From: CAZGRP01 sp964527995 | Lineage (GTDB): Bacteria; Zhuqueibacterota; Zhuqueibacteria; Oceanimicrobiales; CAZGRP01 | Assembly (NCBI GenBank): GCA_964527995.1 | Contig: CAZGRP010000005.1 | Coordinates: 62,001 to 126,000 of the forward strand | DNA length: 64,000 nucleotides | Direction of reading: 5' to 3' | Shown here: positions 9,701-17,225 of the stretch, in pieces | Numbering within the stretch: position 1 is the first letter of the stretch | Layout: every line of letters starts with the position of its first letter | Translations under genes and position numbers: made by a program | Notes under the pieces: model-generated | The model's input: only the letters and a program-made list of their open reading frames with translations | Told to the model about the DNA's origin: nothing | Database searches by the model: none

Positions 9701-12636
9701 TGTTCGAAAGCATTTTGGTTTTCGAGAATTACCCCGTTGATCAAACCCTGCAAGGCGGTGGTGGCAGCCTGGAGATTCCCGACGTCCGCACGGTGGAGCA
9801 GACCAACTATCCCGTGACTGTGGGTGTCCTTCCGGGGAAAGAACTGGCCATCGAAATTGTCTACGATCGGGAACGGTTCAATGCCGACACGATCCGGCGC
9901 ATGTTGGCCCACTACCAGACGTTGCTTGAAGGGTTCCTGGAGCATCCGGAGAGCCCCGTTTCGCAGATTCCGATGCTGACCGAGCCGGAAGAGCAGCGAG
10001 TGCTGTATGATTGGAACGCCACCGACCGAGATTTTGTGCGAGACCGCTGCGTCCACGAACAGTTTGAGGAGCAGGTTGAAAAAAGCCCCGATGCCGTTGC
10101 CGTGGTGTTTGCATCGCCCGGCGAGGAGCGCGAGCAGACACGACTGACGTACGGTGAACTTAACCGCCGTGCCAACCAACTGGCGCACTACTTGCGCAGA
10201 CTGGGGGTCGGCCCAGAGACGCTAGTGGGTATCTGCGTGGAGCGATCCCCCGAAATGGTTGTGGGTCTTCTAGGGATCCTCAAGGCAGGCGGGGCGTACT
10301 TGCCCATCGATCCGGCTTACCCCAAGGAACGTCTGGCGTTCATGCTGGAGGATGCCTCAGTATCGGTACTTTTGACTCAGAGGGAACTGGTCGGTAAGCT
10401 TCCTGACCTTTCGCTCCGCCTGGTCCCGCTCGACACCGCGTGGCCGGAGATTTCTCGCGAAAGCGATACGAATCCGAAGGTCCAGGTCAGTCCGCAGAAC
10501 CTGGCGTACGCAATCTATACCTCCGGATCGACAGGAACTCCCAAAGCGAGCCTCCTGCAGCATCTTGGCCTTTCCAATCTGGCGCATGCCCAAATCAGGG
10601 AATTCGATGTGCATCCCGACAGCCGGGTGCTGCAGTTCGCCTCCTTCAGCTTTGATGCTTCGGTTTCCGAAGTGTTCATGGCGCTGCTCAGTGGGGCGTC
10701 GCTCTACCTCGTGAGTCAGGACACGCTCCTGTCCGGTAAGGGTCTGGTTGATTTCCTTCGCGATCATCGAATCACCACGGTAACGTTGCCGCCTTCTGTA
10801 CTGGCGGTGTTGCCCGAGGAGGATCTCCCAGCCCTGCGGACCCTGGTTTCAGCCGGGGAGAGCTGTTCCAAGGAAATTGTGTCGCGCTGGTCCGCTGGTC
10901 GCCGCTTCCTGAACGCATACGGTCCCTCTGAGGCAACGGTTTGTGCGACGTGTTACAAGGTGGATGAGATCCCCCAGGACGCCATCGTGCCGATCGGCCG
11001 GCCGATTGACAACGTACGCGTCTACCTCCTGGACCGGGATTTGAATCCAGTCCCAGTGGGCGTCCCTGGTGAACTCTATATCGGTGGTGTCGGCCTGGCT
11101 CGCGGATATCTCAATCGGCCTGATCTGACGGCTGAAAGGTTCATCCCAGACCCGTTTTCCAGACTGCCAGGGTCACGCCTCTACAGAACGGGTGATCTTG
11201 GGCGATACCTGGCCGACGGTGACATCGAATTCCTTGGCCGGATCGATCATCAGGTCAAGATAAGGGGGTTCCGCATTGAAGTGGGCGAAGTCGAGGCCGC
11301 CCTGAGGCGCCATCCTGAGATTCAAGAGGCGGTAGTTGTTTCGCGCGGTACCGCTCCCGGAAACAGTCGCCTGGTTGCCTACTACGTTCCAAAGGAGGGA
11401 GCCTCTCCGAGCGTGAAAACACTGCGAAGCTTCCTGAGAAAGAAGTTGCCGGAGTACATGTTGCCTTCTTCCTTCGTGAAACTAGCATCTCTGCCGCTGT
11501 CGCCGAACGGTAAGGTCGATCGTCGGGCGCTGCCAGAACCCAAGACGGGCCGCGGCGCTATGGAGAAGGAATACGTCGCTCCCAGAGACACGCTGGAGCT
11601 GAAAATTGCCAGAATGTGGGAGGAGGTTCTGGAGACACGTCCGGTCGGGGTCAAGGACAACTTTTTTGACCTCGGCGGTCACTCGCTATTGGCGATGCGA
11701 TTGTTGGCTCAGATCCAGAAGGATTTCGGCAGAGACGTTCCTCTGGTGACCCTTTTTCAGGAGCCGACCGTTGAACATCTGGCAGGTGTCTTACGCGGCG
11801 ATGCAGACAGGATGCGTGAGTCGGTCTTCGTCGAGCTGCAAAAGGGCGGCTCGAGGCCACCGCTGTACTTCGTCCATCCTTCTGGCGGCAGTGTCCACTG
11901 GTACGTGGAACTGGCACGAAATCTCGAAGCCGACCAGCCGTTCTACGGGCTACAGGCGCAAGGGCTGAACGGAGACCTGGTGTTTCATTCCGACATCGAA
12001 CGGATGGCTTCCCACTACGTGGAGTCGCTACTGCTCCGGCAGCCGCATGGCCCTTATCATTTGGGCGGCTGGTCGCTTGGCGTCGTGATCGCTTTTGAGA
12101 TGGCCCAGCAGCTCACGGCCATGGGACACGACGTGACGTTTCTGGCAGTACTCGATCAGGGACCCCACATACCGAATGAGATTCCTTCGGATGATGCAGA
12201 AGCGTTGGCCGGCATGTTTTCCAGATACTTTCCTCTCGATGTCGATCATCTTCGTGGACTAGATAACGACCAAAGGCTCAAGTACGTGCTTCGAAAGGCC
12301 AAGCGCGCCAAGATTGTACCGCGCTATATCCGCTTCAAGGATTTTCGGCAGCTGGTGCTGATCAACCGGGTGCAGGCTGTGGCGTGGAGCAACTACAAAC
12401 CGAAGGAGTATCCCGGCAGAATCACGCTCTTCAGGTCGGAGGAGTCTGTGGCTGAGGCCAGAGGGCGGCCCGACCTGGGCTGGGGTGAACTGGCCAAGGG
12501 CGGCGTGGAGATTCACGACGTGCCGGGTGACCACATCAGCATGCTGCAGGAGCCGAACGTGCAGGTTCTGGCCAGACGCCTTTACGAAAGCTTGAGCGCG
12601 CTGCAGGAATCAAAAATTATTGGACGGTCAAGTTGA
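763..12636 (+). CDS. Three-module NRPS: C-A-PCP / C-A-PCP-E / C-A-PCP-TE
   Basis: A 3957-residue nonribosomal peptide synthetase that adds the last three residues and releases the product. Module 1: LCL-type condensation domain from ~27 (HHIISDGW at 161), A domain (YTSGSTGKPKG at 638), carrier Ser1049. Module 2: C domain from ~1110 (HHIVSDGW at 1242), A domain (YTSGSTG at 1718), carrier of the GGDS type (Ser2115), epimerase from ~2167 (HHLAVDGVSW at 2298). Module 3: DCL-type C domain (YPLSPMQQGMLFH near 2640, HHILMDGW at 2772), A domain (YTSGSTGTPKAS at 3252), carrier Ser3641. The thioesterase has a Ser3771/Asp3798/His3924 triad (GWSLG, LDQGPH, PGDH). Pocket residues read by eye: module 1 D-T-E-D-I-G-T-I-I (uncertain, perhaps basic), module 2 D-A-T-K-V-G-E-V-G (Asn-like), module 3 D-A-S-T-V-A-A-V-C (Tyr-like). 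Epimerase followed by a DCL condensation domain agrees with D-Asn at the middle position. Start GTG 763 (or ATG 769), with AGGAAG upstream, overlaps the preceding gene, so the two are translationally coupled. Confidence 0.97.
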   Translation: MSMSESISVQTVAFGEKPETPSDEEVYVFPASFSQRRLWFLDQFEPGSPFYNIPSAVRLKGNLDVSALERSLHEIVRRHESLRTTFAMVKGEPVQVIHPGMRILLRREDLRELDPAQRVVEAHRRALAEARRPFDLSRGPLLRATLLKLDERDHVLLVTMHHIISDGWSMGVLIRELAVLYDAFSKGRPSPLPDLPIQYADYADWQQKRLQGEALEELLAYWKSRFEEPPPVLNLPTDHPRPKILSSRGATARRLLPKSLYESIQKLSRDEGVTPFMTLLGAFKTLLYRYTGQDDICVGTPIANRTQKETEGLIGFFVNTLAIRTDLSGDPTFRQVMRKVREVAIGAYAHQDLPFEKLVEELNPDRDTSRTPLFQVMFILQNTPMKVDVQISDLTLTSLDVDMGTSTFDMTLMVVEEADGLEASVEYNTDLFEAPTIERMLGHFENLLRAAVADPEQKISALPLASETEEHRLLCEWNETRRDFPGDRCVHHLFEAQVERSPGAVAVASGGQQITYRELNRRANQLARYLRQRGVGPETLVGISIERSVEMIVGLLGILKAGGAYLPLDPNYPQERLALMIGDSRLSHVLTQKQLLGKLPEGAFEVVCLDSDWPRIEEEQSDNVDSGVTPENLAYVMYTSGSTGKPKGVLIHHRSVVNHNLAAVELFRLSPSDRVLQFATISFDTSVEEIFPTLLAGATLVLRGTEVVISAAELMRLIQAEGLTVLDLPTAYWHQWVSELAQSGAAIPESLRMVILGGEKASAEKFVAWNKAGGAEIALVNTYGPTETTIIATSYEPDASEKNREDLCELPIGRPIPNARAYVLDAHLRPVPIGVPGELYVGGEGVARGYLNRPDLTAERFVPDPFSDEPGARLYRTGDVVRYRADGNIEFIGRTDEQVKMRGFRIELGEIEAALVEHPALRDVAVVARKDRPGEKRLVAYCVPSMPSDRSLDEERSFVVELRDFLLAKLPDYMVPSAFVILEELPLTPSGKLDTRALPRPDRTRAQVEQEYVAPRTQTEELLAGIWGEVLGVEQVGVLDNFFQIGGHSLLATQVIARIRSAFAVELPLRRLFETPTVAGLAAAIESARTSGDDGRQLPPLRPVPRQGELPLSFGQQRLWFLHELEPGNSFYNIPSAVRLHGSLNVAALEQSINEVVRRHEVLRTNFETKGGKPVLRIRPSLSLELPITDLRNLPEEEREAQVQKLAEEEARHPFNIAKEPLLRVRLLRLAEDEHVVLLTMHHIVSDGWSTGVFVQEIAALYDAFSQGRPSPLPDLAIQYTDFAAWQRKWLEGDVLEQQLSYWKKQLQGSPPFLELPTDHPRPAVQTFRGDIREVFIPKSLAHSLKETSQRENVTLFMTLLAAFQALLHRYSGRTDISVGTPIANRSLPELERLIGFFANTLVLRTDLSGNPTFRDLLKRVRKVCLEAYAHQDLPFERLVEALQPERDLSHSPLFQVMFAFDNAPLQAVEISALTLEPVVAHSATAKYDLTLMMTEEADGISGALEYNTDLFEAETIERMLAHFLILLKAFADDPDQKISTTPLLSEDERHRLLVDWNGRERENPMVEPFHRMFERQVERTPEAIAVRTGSTTMTYQELNRRANQLAHRLLDLGVGPDVLVGVSIPRSAEMLVALLGILKAGGAYLPLDPTYPQERLAFMLSDSRGPVLLTTAEVRETLPDVEAHVICLDTDWQQIEREADDNPKHAVEPENLAYVIYTSGSTGKPKGTMITHRGLTNYLSWCLEAYPLSLGSGSVVHSTIAFDATITGLFSPLLVGGSVTMLPESVDLEALGDVLRRERDFSLVKITPAHLELLRQQIQPLEAAGLTHCFVLGGENLLADHVQFWQEHAPDTRLFNEYGPTETVVGCVVYEVPRDWRGRGSVPIGRAIPNTKVYVLDESLQPVPVGVPGELYIGGAGVARGYLNRPDLTAEKFVPDPFSEEAGARLYSTGDRVRYLPDGNIEFLGRVDHQVKIRGYRIELGEVEAVLSQHPQIDEVVVLAREDVPGDRRLVAYYAADPHAAPNASELRAFVKEQLPEYMVPAAYVRLDELPLTPNGKVDRRALPAPETARPDLTTQFVPPQTEAERTLARIWSDVLRVDEVGVRDNFFELGGDSILSIQVISKAKEAGLHLTPKHLFQYPTIEGLASVAGTSSAVHAEQGVVTGMVPLTPVQHWFFEKGFPSPHHWNQSVLVEFGESLDPRLLKEAFRAILAHHDALRLRFRRTPSGWEQHNTGVEEGVPFERVDLSEFRGPEQKRRIEKIAAETQASLDLEHGPLLKVVYFDLGPGRPHRLLIVVHHLAVDGVSWRILLEDIQSAYQQLSHGQQVQLPAKTTSFQYWSRRLMEYAQSDEVRAELSYWRKVSKAAVSELPVDFPGGDNTEALAESVTVQLSEEDTRALLQDVPKAYRTQINEALLTALVRSFWRWTGRQTLLVDLEGHGREDILEDVDISRTVGWFTTLTPVVLEVAEGQEPGRSLKSIKEQLRSIPNHGLGHGLLRYLSGDPEVVAVLGELPEPEVSFNYLGQFEQGRGEAGVFRAAQEQRGPERNPQNPRTHKVEIDGSISGGRLQMEWTFSTRLHRRRTIQRWAEDFVDELRVLIAHCQSPDAGGYTPSDFPLAKIDQSALDGLFVTDPEVEDIYPLSPMQQGMLFHTLYAPESGVYVEQLSCPLKGALNLEAFERAWHQVIERHSVFRASFLWEGLQEPHQVIHSHVSLPLERHDWRSLSPSEQAERIEEFLGAERRRGFDLTKAPLMRLALIRLDEDTTQLVWSYHHILMDGWCLPIVMQEIFSLYEAKCQGSELRLERVRPYRDYIGWLGRQDMAEAEAFWRRTLAGFTSPTPLVAARPPDDAAAAESGAGKEVVRLSEDVTLRLQALARTNQVTLNTLVQGAWALLLSRYSGEEDVVFGATVSGRPATLPGAESMVGLFINTLPVRAKLTSQTRLMPWLNELQRQQAEVRQYEYTPLVQVQAWSEVPAGTPLFESILVFENYPVDQTLQGGGGSLEIPDVRTVEQTNYPVTVGVLPGKELAIEIVYDRERFNADTIRRMLAHYQTLLEGFLEHPESPVSQIPMLTEPEEQRVLYDWNATDRDFVRDRCVHEQFEEQVEKSPDAVAVVFASPGEEREQTRLTYGELNRRANQLAHYLRRLGVGPETLVGICVERSPEMVVGLLGILKAGGAYLPIDPAYPKERLAFMLEDASVSVLLTQRELVGKLPDLSLRLVPLDTAWPEISRESDTNPKVQVSPQNLAYAIYTSGSTGTPKASLLQHLGLSNLAHAQIREFDVHPDSRVLQFASFSFDASVSEVFMALLSGASLYLVSQDTLLSGKGLVDFLRDHRITTVTLPPSVLAVLPEEDLPALRTLVSAGESCSKEIVSRWSAGRRFLNAYGPSEATVCATCYKVDEIPQDAIVPIGRPIDNVRVYLLDRDLNPVPVGVPGELYIGGVGLARGYLNRPDLTAERFIPDPFSRLPGSRLYRTGDLGRYLADGDIEFLGRIDHQVKIRGFRIEVGEVEAALRRHPEIQEAVVVSRGTAPGNSRLVAYYVPKEGASPSVKTLRSFLRKKLPEYMLPSSFVKLASLPLSPNGKVDRRALPEPKTGRGAMEKEYVAPRDTLELKIARMWEEVLETRPVGVKDNFFDLGGHSLLAMRLLAQIQKDFGRDVPLVTLFQEPTVEHLAGVLRGDADRMRESVFVELQKGGSRPPLYFVHPSGGSVHWYVELARNLEADQPFYGLQAQGLNGDLVFHSDIERMASHYVESLLLRQPHGPYHLGGWSLGVVIAFEMAQQLTAMGHDVTFLAVLDQGPHIPNEIPSDDAEALAGMFSRYFPLDVDHLRGLDNDQRLKYVLRKAKRAKIVPRYIRFKDFRQLVLINRVQAVAWSNYKPKEYPGRITLFRSEESVAEARGRPDLGWGELAKGGVEIHDVPGDHISMLQEPNVQVLARRLYESLSALQESKIIGRSS

Positions 12637-13967
12637 GTCCCTCTCCGGAAAAACCCGTGCATCAAAGTTCGAAGTTGCTGAACCGAAATTTTTTCCTGCT
12701 GTGGCAGGGCCAGTTCGTCAGCCGGATCGGATCGGAGGTGTTCTCTATCGCCGCCATCATTTGGATCAAGCAGGCGACAGAATCGGCCACTCTGATGGGC
12801 ATTCTGGGCATGGTCGCCGCCATCCCGGCACTGCTTCTAGGTCCGATCGGCGGAGCCTTCGCGGACCGATACTCGCGACGAAGGATCATCATCTTCAGCG
12901 ATGTCATCAATGGACTTGCCGTGATGCTGCTCGCCGTCGTCTTCTATCTGCAGCCGGAGAATTCGGACGCCATCCTCGCGTCTCTGTTCGGAGTGGCGAT
13001 TAGTATCGCCATCGTTAGTTCGTTTTTTGTGCCGGCAATCTCGGCGTCCATTCCTGATCTGGTTCCGTCTGACGGTGTCGCCGGTGCCAACTCGCTTCGA
13101 CAACTGTCCTCTCAGTTGTCGATGTTTCTGGGGCAGGGCCTGGGTGGTGTCCTGTTCCGCGTGCTGGGTGCCCCCCTGGTGGTGCTGATCGATGGCATCA
13201 CTTATCTGTTCTCGGCGCTGAGTGAGACGTTCATCACAATCCCTCAGTCCATTCCGGAGGACAGCAGTGACTGGAGGCAGAAGCTGGCACTCTACAAGCG
13301 TGATCTGCGGGAGGGTTTCCGCTACGTCTGGAAGGCCCCCGGATTGAAGCAGCTGGTTTTCGTTTCAGCTTTCCTGAACCTGTTCGTGATGCCGATCATC
13401 CTGCTTCTTCCGTTCTATGTGGAAGATGTGCTGAACGTGACTCTCGACTGGTACGGCTATCTGCTGGCCACCTTTGGGGTGGGTTCGCTTGTGGGTTCGT
13501 TCATCGCTGGATTCGCTGGGGTGAAGGCGAAAGCCCGCGGCGTCATCATGATCGTTTTTATGGTTTTCGAATCTCTCCTGTCCGGTTTGCTGGGACTTAC
13601 GGGGAATCCCGTGGTTGCTCTCGCAATCACATTCTCGGCTGGCTTGATGGGGGGCTTCATCGGCATCAACGTGGTAACGATCCTGCAAACGAGGACTCCC
13701 TCTGAGCTGCGCGGCCGAGTCTTCGGCTTCCTGAATACACTCACCGGTAGCATCGCGCCGGTGGGGATGGGGTTGGGCGGTGTAATCGCCGATATCTCCG
13801 GCCGGAACATTCCACTGATTTACGTGATTTGCGGAGGCGCCATGGCTTTGTTGTCCATTCTGGTGTCCTTCAGCAGAGATTTTCGCGAGTTTGTATCTTA
13901 CGAAGGGGAGGTGAAAGTTGCTCCTGTGATCAACCCTGTACTGCGCGTAAGACCATCCGAAGTTTGA
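12633..13967 (+). CDS. MFS transporter, EntS-like peptide exporter
   Basis: A 444-residue integral membrane protein of the major facilitator superfamily with about twelve hydrophobic segments. The N-terminal part (NRNFFLLWQGQFVSRIG, then the loop GPIGGAFADRYSRRR) matches the MFS_3/enterobactin-exporter type, which secretes siderophores and other small peptides. It starts at TTG 12633, overlapping the NRPS stop (TTGA); an in-frame GTG at 12657 is an alternative. Directly behind the thioesterase-ending NRPS and before mbtH, it most likely exports the peptide product. Substrate is inferred from context only. Confidence 0.88.
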   Translation: MSPSPEKPVHQSSKLLNRNFFLLWQGQFVSRIGSEVFSIAAIIWIKQATESATLMGILGMVAAIPALLLGPIGGAFADRYSRRRIIIFSDVINGLAVMLLAVVFYLQPENSDAILASLFGVAISIAIVSSFFVPAISASIPDLVPSDGVAGANSLRQLSSQLSMFLGQGLGGVLFRVLGAPLVVLIDGITYLFSALSETFITIPQSIPEDSSDWRQKLALYKRDLREGFRYVWKAPGLKQLVFVSAFLNLFVMPIILLLPFYVEDVLNVTLDWYGYLLATFGVGSLVGSFIAGFAGVKAKARGVIMIVFMVFESLLSGLLGLTGNPVVALAITFSAGLMGGFIGINVVTILQTRTPSELRGRVFGFLNTLTGSIAPVGMGLGGVIADISGRNIPLIYVICGGAMALLSILVSFSRDFREFVSYEGEVKVAPVINPVLRVRPSEV

Positions 13968-14067
13968 CCGCACGATAGGCTGGGGAGCCCACCTGAACGT
14001 TGCGTCTGCCCTTCCAGCCGGCTGACTAGAGCAAGAGACCGATTGGACTAAACAAACTGGAGGTGCA

Positions 14068-14292
14068 ATGAGCATGGAAGAGAGAGAAGACAAGACCATC
14101 TACAAAGTGGTTGTGAACCATGAAGAGCAGTACTCGATCTGGCCGGCTGATCGCGAGAACCCGCTGGGTTGGAGAGACGCCGGCAAAGTAGGCACAAAGG
14201 ACGAGTGCCTGGCTTATATCAAGGAGGTGTGGACAGACATGAGACCGCTGAGCTTGCGGAAGAAGATGGAGGAGTCTTCGCAGAGTCAATAA
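14068..14292 (+). CDS. mbtH: MbtH-like NRPS accessory protein
   Basis: A 74-residue protein with the complete MbtH signature: VNHEEQYSIWP, then PLGWRDAGKVG, then YIKEVWTDMRPLSLR. MbtH proteins bind the adenylation domains of NRPSs and are often needed for their solubility or activity. A GGAGG-type ribosome site lies about 8 bases before the ATG. The gene sits inside the NRPS cluster, about 100 bases after the exporter. The three conserved tryptophans of the family are present. Confidence 0.97.
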   Translation: MSMEEREDKTIYKVVVNHEEQYSIWPADRENPLGWRDAGKVGTKDECLAYIKEVWTDMRPLSLRKKMEESSQSQ

Positions 14293-14375
14293 GGCTCGCT
14301 ATCGGAAGGTGGATTCCGGGAAGAGGACAGTCCCCTTTGTTTCCCTTCTCTGGAGTTACTCGAAAGGGAGATGTC

Positions 14376-15158
14376 TTGGTCGTGAAGACAGGTCTTTCTA
14401 ATCGTTCTTGGGTCGTTTTTCCAAATCCGACTACGGAGGCCCAACTTCGGCTGTTTTGTTTTCCATACGCCGGGGGCGGCAGCCAGGTTTTCCGAAGATG
14501 GGCGGACTATATGCCTCCAACTGTGGAGCTTTGCCCTGTAGAATTGCCAGGGCGCGGTTCGCGGATCATGGAACCCTACTTTACCCGGCTGCCGCCTCTG
14601 ATCGAGGCGTTGGCCGAAGGCATCGTTCCGTACCTAGATCGGCCGTTTGCGTTTTTTGGCCACAGTATGGGAGCTCTGATTAGCTTCGAACTGGCGCGCA
14701 GACTGCGCAGGGACGCCAGAGAGGGTCCGGTACACCTTTTCGTTTCAGGTCGTGGCGCGCCACAATTGCGCTTAGACGACCCGCCTGTCCATGCGCTCTC
14801 TGAAAGCGAGTTGATGGAGAGACTGCGTGAACTGGATGGCACCCCTGAAGAAGTCTTGAGTAATACCGAATTGATGCGGCTTGTTCTGCCTGTCTTGCGA
14901 GCCGATTTCGCGGTTTGCGAGACATACGTCTACCACGCGGAACCCCCGCTTGATTGCTCGATAACCGCCTTTGGAGGTCTGAAGGACGGCAGTGTGCCGC
15001 GAGAGGCTCTTGAAGCTTGGCGAGAGCAGACCCGCTCCTTTTTCACACTTTACATGTTTCCGGGGAACCATTTCTTCCTCAATGAGGATTTGCCAATGTT
15101 CTTGCACACACTCTGCGGGGCGCTCAATGAGCTGGTAAACGCGGACAGGTACCGATGA
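14376..15158 (+). CDS. Type II thioesterase (GrsT/RifR family)
   Basis: An alpha/beta-hydrolase of about 260 residues that clears mis-primed or stalled acyl groups from NRPS carrier domains. It opens with the family block LRLFCFPYAGGGSQVFRRWAD and shows the triad Ser97 in GHSMGA, Asp204 in GGLKDGSV and His232 in PGNHFF. The open frame reaches back into mbtH, but that part is an out-of-frame shadow. I place the start at TTG 14376, five bases after GGGAG; GTG 14382 is an alternative. Its stop overlaps the next start (ATGA at 15155). Confidence 0.93.
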   Translation: MVVKTGLSNRSWVVFPNPTTEAQLRLFCFPYAGGGSQVFRRWADYMPPTVELCPVELPGRGSRIMEPYFTRLPPLIEALAEGIVPYLDRPFAFFGHSMGALISFELARRLRRDAREGPVHLFVSGRGAPQLRLDDPPVHALSESELMERLRELDGTPEEVLSNTELMRLVLPVLRADFAVCETYVYHAEPPLDCSITAFGGLKDGSVPREALEAWREQTRSFFTLYMFPGNHFFLNEDLPMFLHTLCGALNELVNADRYR

Positions 15159-15910
15159 GAAGTGTTGCGACAGCCTGGGAGACACCACCGCATGTTCTCG
15201 ACCTAAAGGACGGTGAGGTTCACGTCTGGCGAGCAAATCTGGAAGTAGATAACCGGCGCCTGCAAAGCATGCGTGACTGCCTTTCCGATGACGAGAAGGC
15301 AAGGGCCGACCGCTTTCGCTTTGCAGAAGACCGGGAAAGCTATACCGTCTGCCGGGCGATTTTGAGGCTGATCCTGAGTCGATACCTCGGTTGTCCGGCG
15401 TCGGTGCTACGCTTTCGATATAACCGATATGGGAAGCCAGCTCTGGTGAATCAGAGTGGCGACAGTACACTCCGGTTCAACCTCTCGCACTCCAAAGCGC
15501 TGGCGCTGTATGCTGTTGCTCGAGGCCGAGAGCTAGGCATCGATCTCGAATACTTGGACAGGGGCTTTGCAGGGGAGGAGATCGCCAGGCGTTTCTTCTC
15601 GCCTCGTGAGGTCGCCGAACTCGAAGCTCTACCTGGTCGCTTTAAAACGGCAGCATTTTTCAATTGTTGGACACGCAAGGAGGCCTATGTCAAAGCACGC
15701 GGAGAGGGGCTTTCGATTCCTTTGGACCAGTTCGAGGTTTCGTTGGCACCAAAGCGGCCCGCTGCTCTTTTGAGGACGGCCGGTGGTCCGGATGAGCTGC
15801 GGCGCTGGCACATGTTGGAGCTGGACCCCGGGGAGGGGTATGTGGCTGCTCTGGCTGTAGAGGGGCCAGTGGACGAAATCCGATTCTGGCAATGGGTCGA
15901 CTTATCGTAG
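15155..15910 (+). CDS. 4'-phosphopantetheinyl transferase, Sfp type
   Basis: A 251-residue Sfp-type transferase that moves the phosphopantetheine arm of CoA onto the carrier-domain serines, turning apo-NRPS into the active form. Diagnostic motifs are FNLSHSKALALYAV, the metal-binding GIDLE (Asp130, Glu132) and WTRKEAYVKARGEG (Glu176, Lys180). It overlaps the thioesterase gene by four bases, so the two are probably translationally coupled. Its presence makes the cluster self-sufficient for carrier activation at the four carrier domains visible here. Confidence 0.95.
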   Translation: MRSVATAWETPPHVLDLKDGEVHVWRANLEVDNRRLQSMRDCLSDDEKARADRFRFAEDRESYTVCRAILRLILSRYLGCPASVLRFRYNRYGKPALVNQSGDSTLRFNLSHSKALALYAVARGRELGIDLEYLDRGFAGEEIARRFFSPREVAELEALPGRFKTAAFFNCWTRKEAYVKARGEGLSIPLDQFEVSLAPKRPAALLRTAGGPDELRRWHMLELDPGEGYVAALAVEGPVDEIRFWQWVDLS

Positions 15911-15913
15911 TTT

Positions 15914-17014
15914 ATGAGTGATATGGATACGCTTCTAGGGATCACAGCGAAAGACTGGTGGAAGTTACTGCGGGAGAATCGTTTTGAGATCGATTCCACC
16001 TACTGGAGTCGGGCCGCAATTCTGACCGTGAGGAGCGTGGTGAACTCGTTCTATAAAAGGAGAGAGGACAGGCTCTACGGTGCCGCGCTGTCCGAGGTCC
16101 AAATCACAGAGCCTCCCATCTTCATCCTGGGACACTGGCGTAGTGGCACGACTCTTTTGCACACGTTGCTGAGTCTCGATCCGAGGTTCGCCTATCCTAA
16201 TCTTCTGGAAGTATCGAACCCGCACACTTTCCTGTGTATCGAGGACAAGGTTGCGAATCGGCTTGCCAACTCTTCTGCCGAAAAGAGGCCAATGGATAAT
16301 GTACGTGTTCGCTTCGACAGCCCGGCGGAGGACGAGTTTGGCATCAGCATCATGAGCCTGAAGTCACCCATTCTGGGGTGGTCGTTCCCGAAAAGAGAGG
16401 CATACTACGACCGGTTCCTGACCTTCGAAGGCGTCGACGAAAGAACTGTGGAAGAATGGAAGTCGGCCTTCCTGCTTTTTCTGCGGAAGCTAACCTGGCG
16501 CTATGAGCGTCAATTGTTACTCAAGTCTCCAGCGCACACAGGACGGATTCGCCTTCTTCTCGACCTGTTTCCTGAAGCGCAGATCATTCACGTTCATCGC
16601 AATCCCTGCGCCGTATTCCAGTCGGCTCAAAGGCTGTACGAAACCGCCGTGCCTCGCTCCTATCTGCAAAAGCCCGATCGCGAGCGTTTGGATGACGGCA
16701 TCCTGCGGCGCTATCAAATGATGTATGACGCCTTCTTCGAAGAGCGTGCCTTGATTCCCGCAGAGAATTTCCTGGACCTTGCCTTCGAGGAGCTGGAAGT
16801 GGACCCGGTCAGGGCCTTGGAAAGGATCTATGAGCACCTTGGACTTGGCGATTTTGATCGTCTTCGGCCGCGGCTCGAGGAGTATCTGGCCGCGAACGGG
16901 GATTACAAAAAGAACCAGTACCCTCCCCTTGACAGTCGACTGAGAGATAAGGTGGCCGAGTGTTGGCGCAGGTCGTTCGTCGAATGGGACTATCCGATTG
17001 AGCGGCTGCCTTGA
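15914..17014 (+). CDS. Sulfotransferase (PAPS-dependent, Sulfotransfer_3 type)
   Basis: A 366-residue cytosolic-type sulfotransferase. The 5'-phosphosulfate loop is clear at residues 71-80 (ILGHWRSGTT), and the 3'-phosphate side is seen in KSPAHTGRIRLLLDLFP and HVHRNP (Arg229). Such enzymes transfer sulfate from PAPS to a hydroxyl or amine. It starts three bases after the phosphopantetheinyl transferase stop, so it is the last gene of the NRPS operon; no good ribosome site is visible, which suggests coupling. The module 3 A domain looks Tyr-specific, so O-sulfation of the terminal tyrosine is an attractive but untested role. A lipid or another residue could also be the acceptor. A PAPS synthetase gene lies 6.7 kb downstream. 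Confidence 0.88.
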   Translation: MSDMDTLLGITAKDWWKLLRENRFEIDSTYWSRAAILTVRSVVNSFYKRREDRLYGAALSEVQITEPPIFILGHWRSGTTLLHTLLSLDPRFAYPNLLEVSNPHTFLCIEDKVANRLANSSAEKRPMDNVRVRFDSPAEDEFGISIMSLKSPILGWSFPKREAYYDRFLTFEGVDERTVEEWKSAFLLFLRKLTWRYERQLLLKSPAHTGRIRLLLDLFPEAQIIHVHRNPCAVFQSAQRLYETAVPRSYLQKPDRERLDDGILRRYQMMYDAFFEERALIPAENFLDLAFEELEVDPVRALERIYEHLGLGDFDRLRPRLEEYLAANGDYKKNQYPPLDSRLRDKVAECWRRSFVEWDYPIERLP

Positions 17015-17225
17015 GGCCTTTTATCTGGTTTTCAGACCACACCATGGGAAGCGAAAAGCTCGCACAGCGGGCTAACACGTAGGAGGGCCATGGCAACGAA
17101 TCCGGGAGCCCCAGCGTTCGCGGGGTCACCGACGATGTCTCGTAGTCGCATTTTGGACTTCACCGTGTCGGACATCGCGTATTTCGACAGGCAGTGGGGA
17201 CTAAGCCATGAAAGGAGAGGAAATC

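Noticed and set aside
14169..14375. Upstream extension of the type II thioesterase
   Set aside because: This part overlaps mbtH in another frame and does not match the thioesterase family; the conserved protein starts after 14376.
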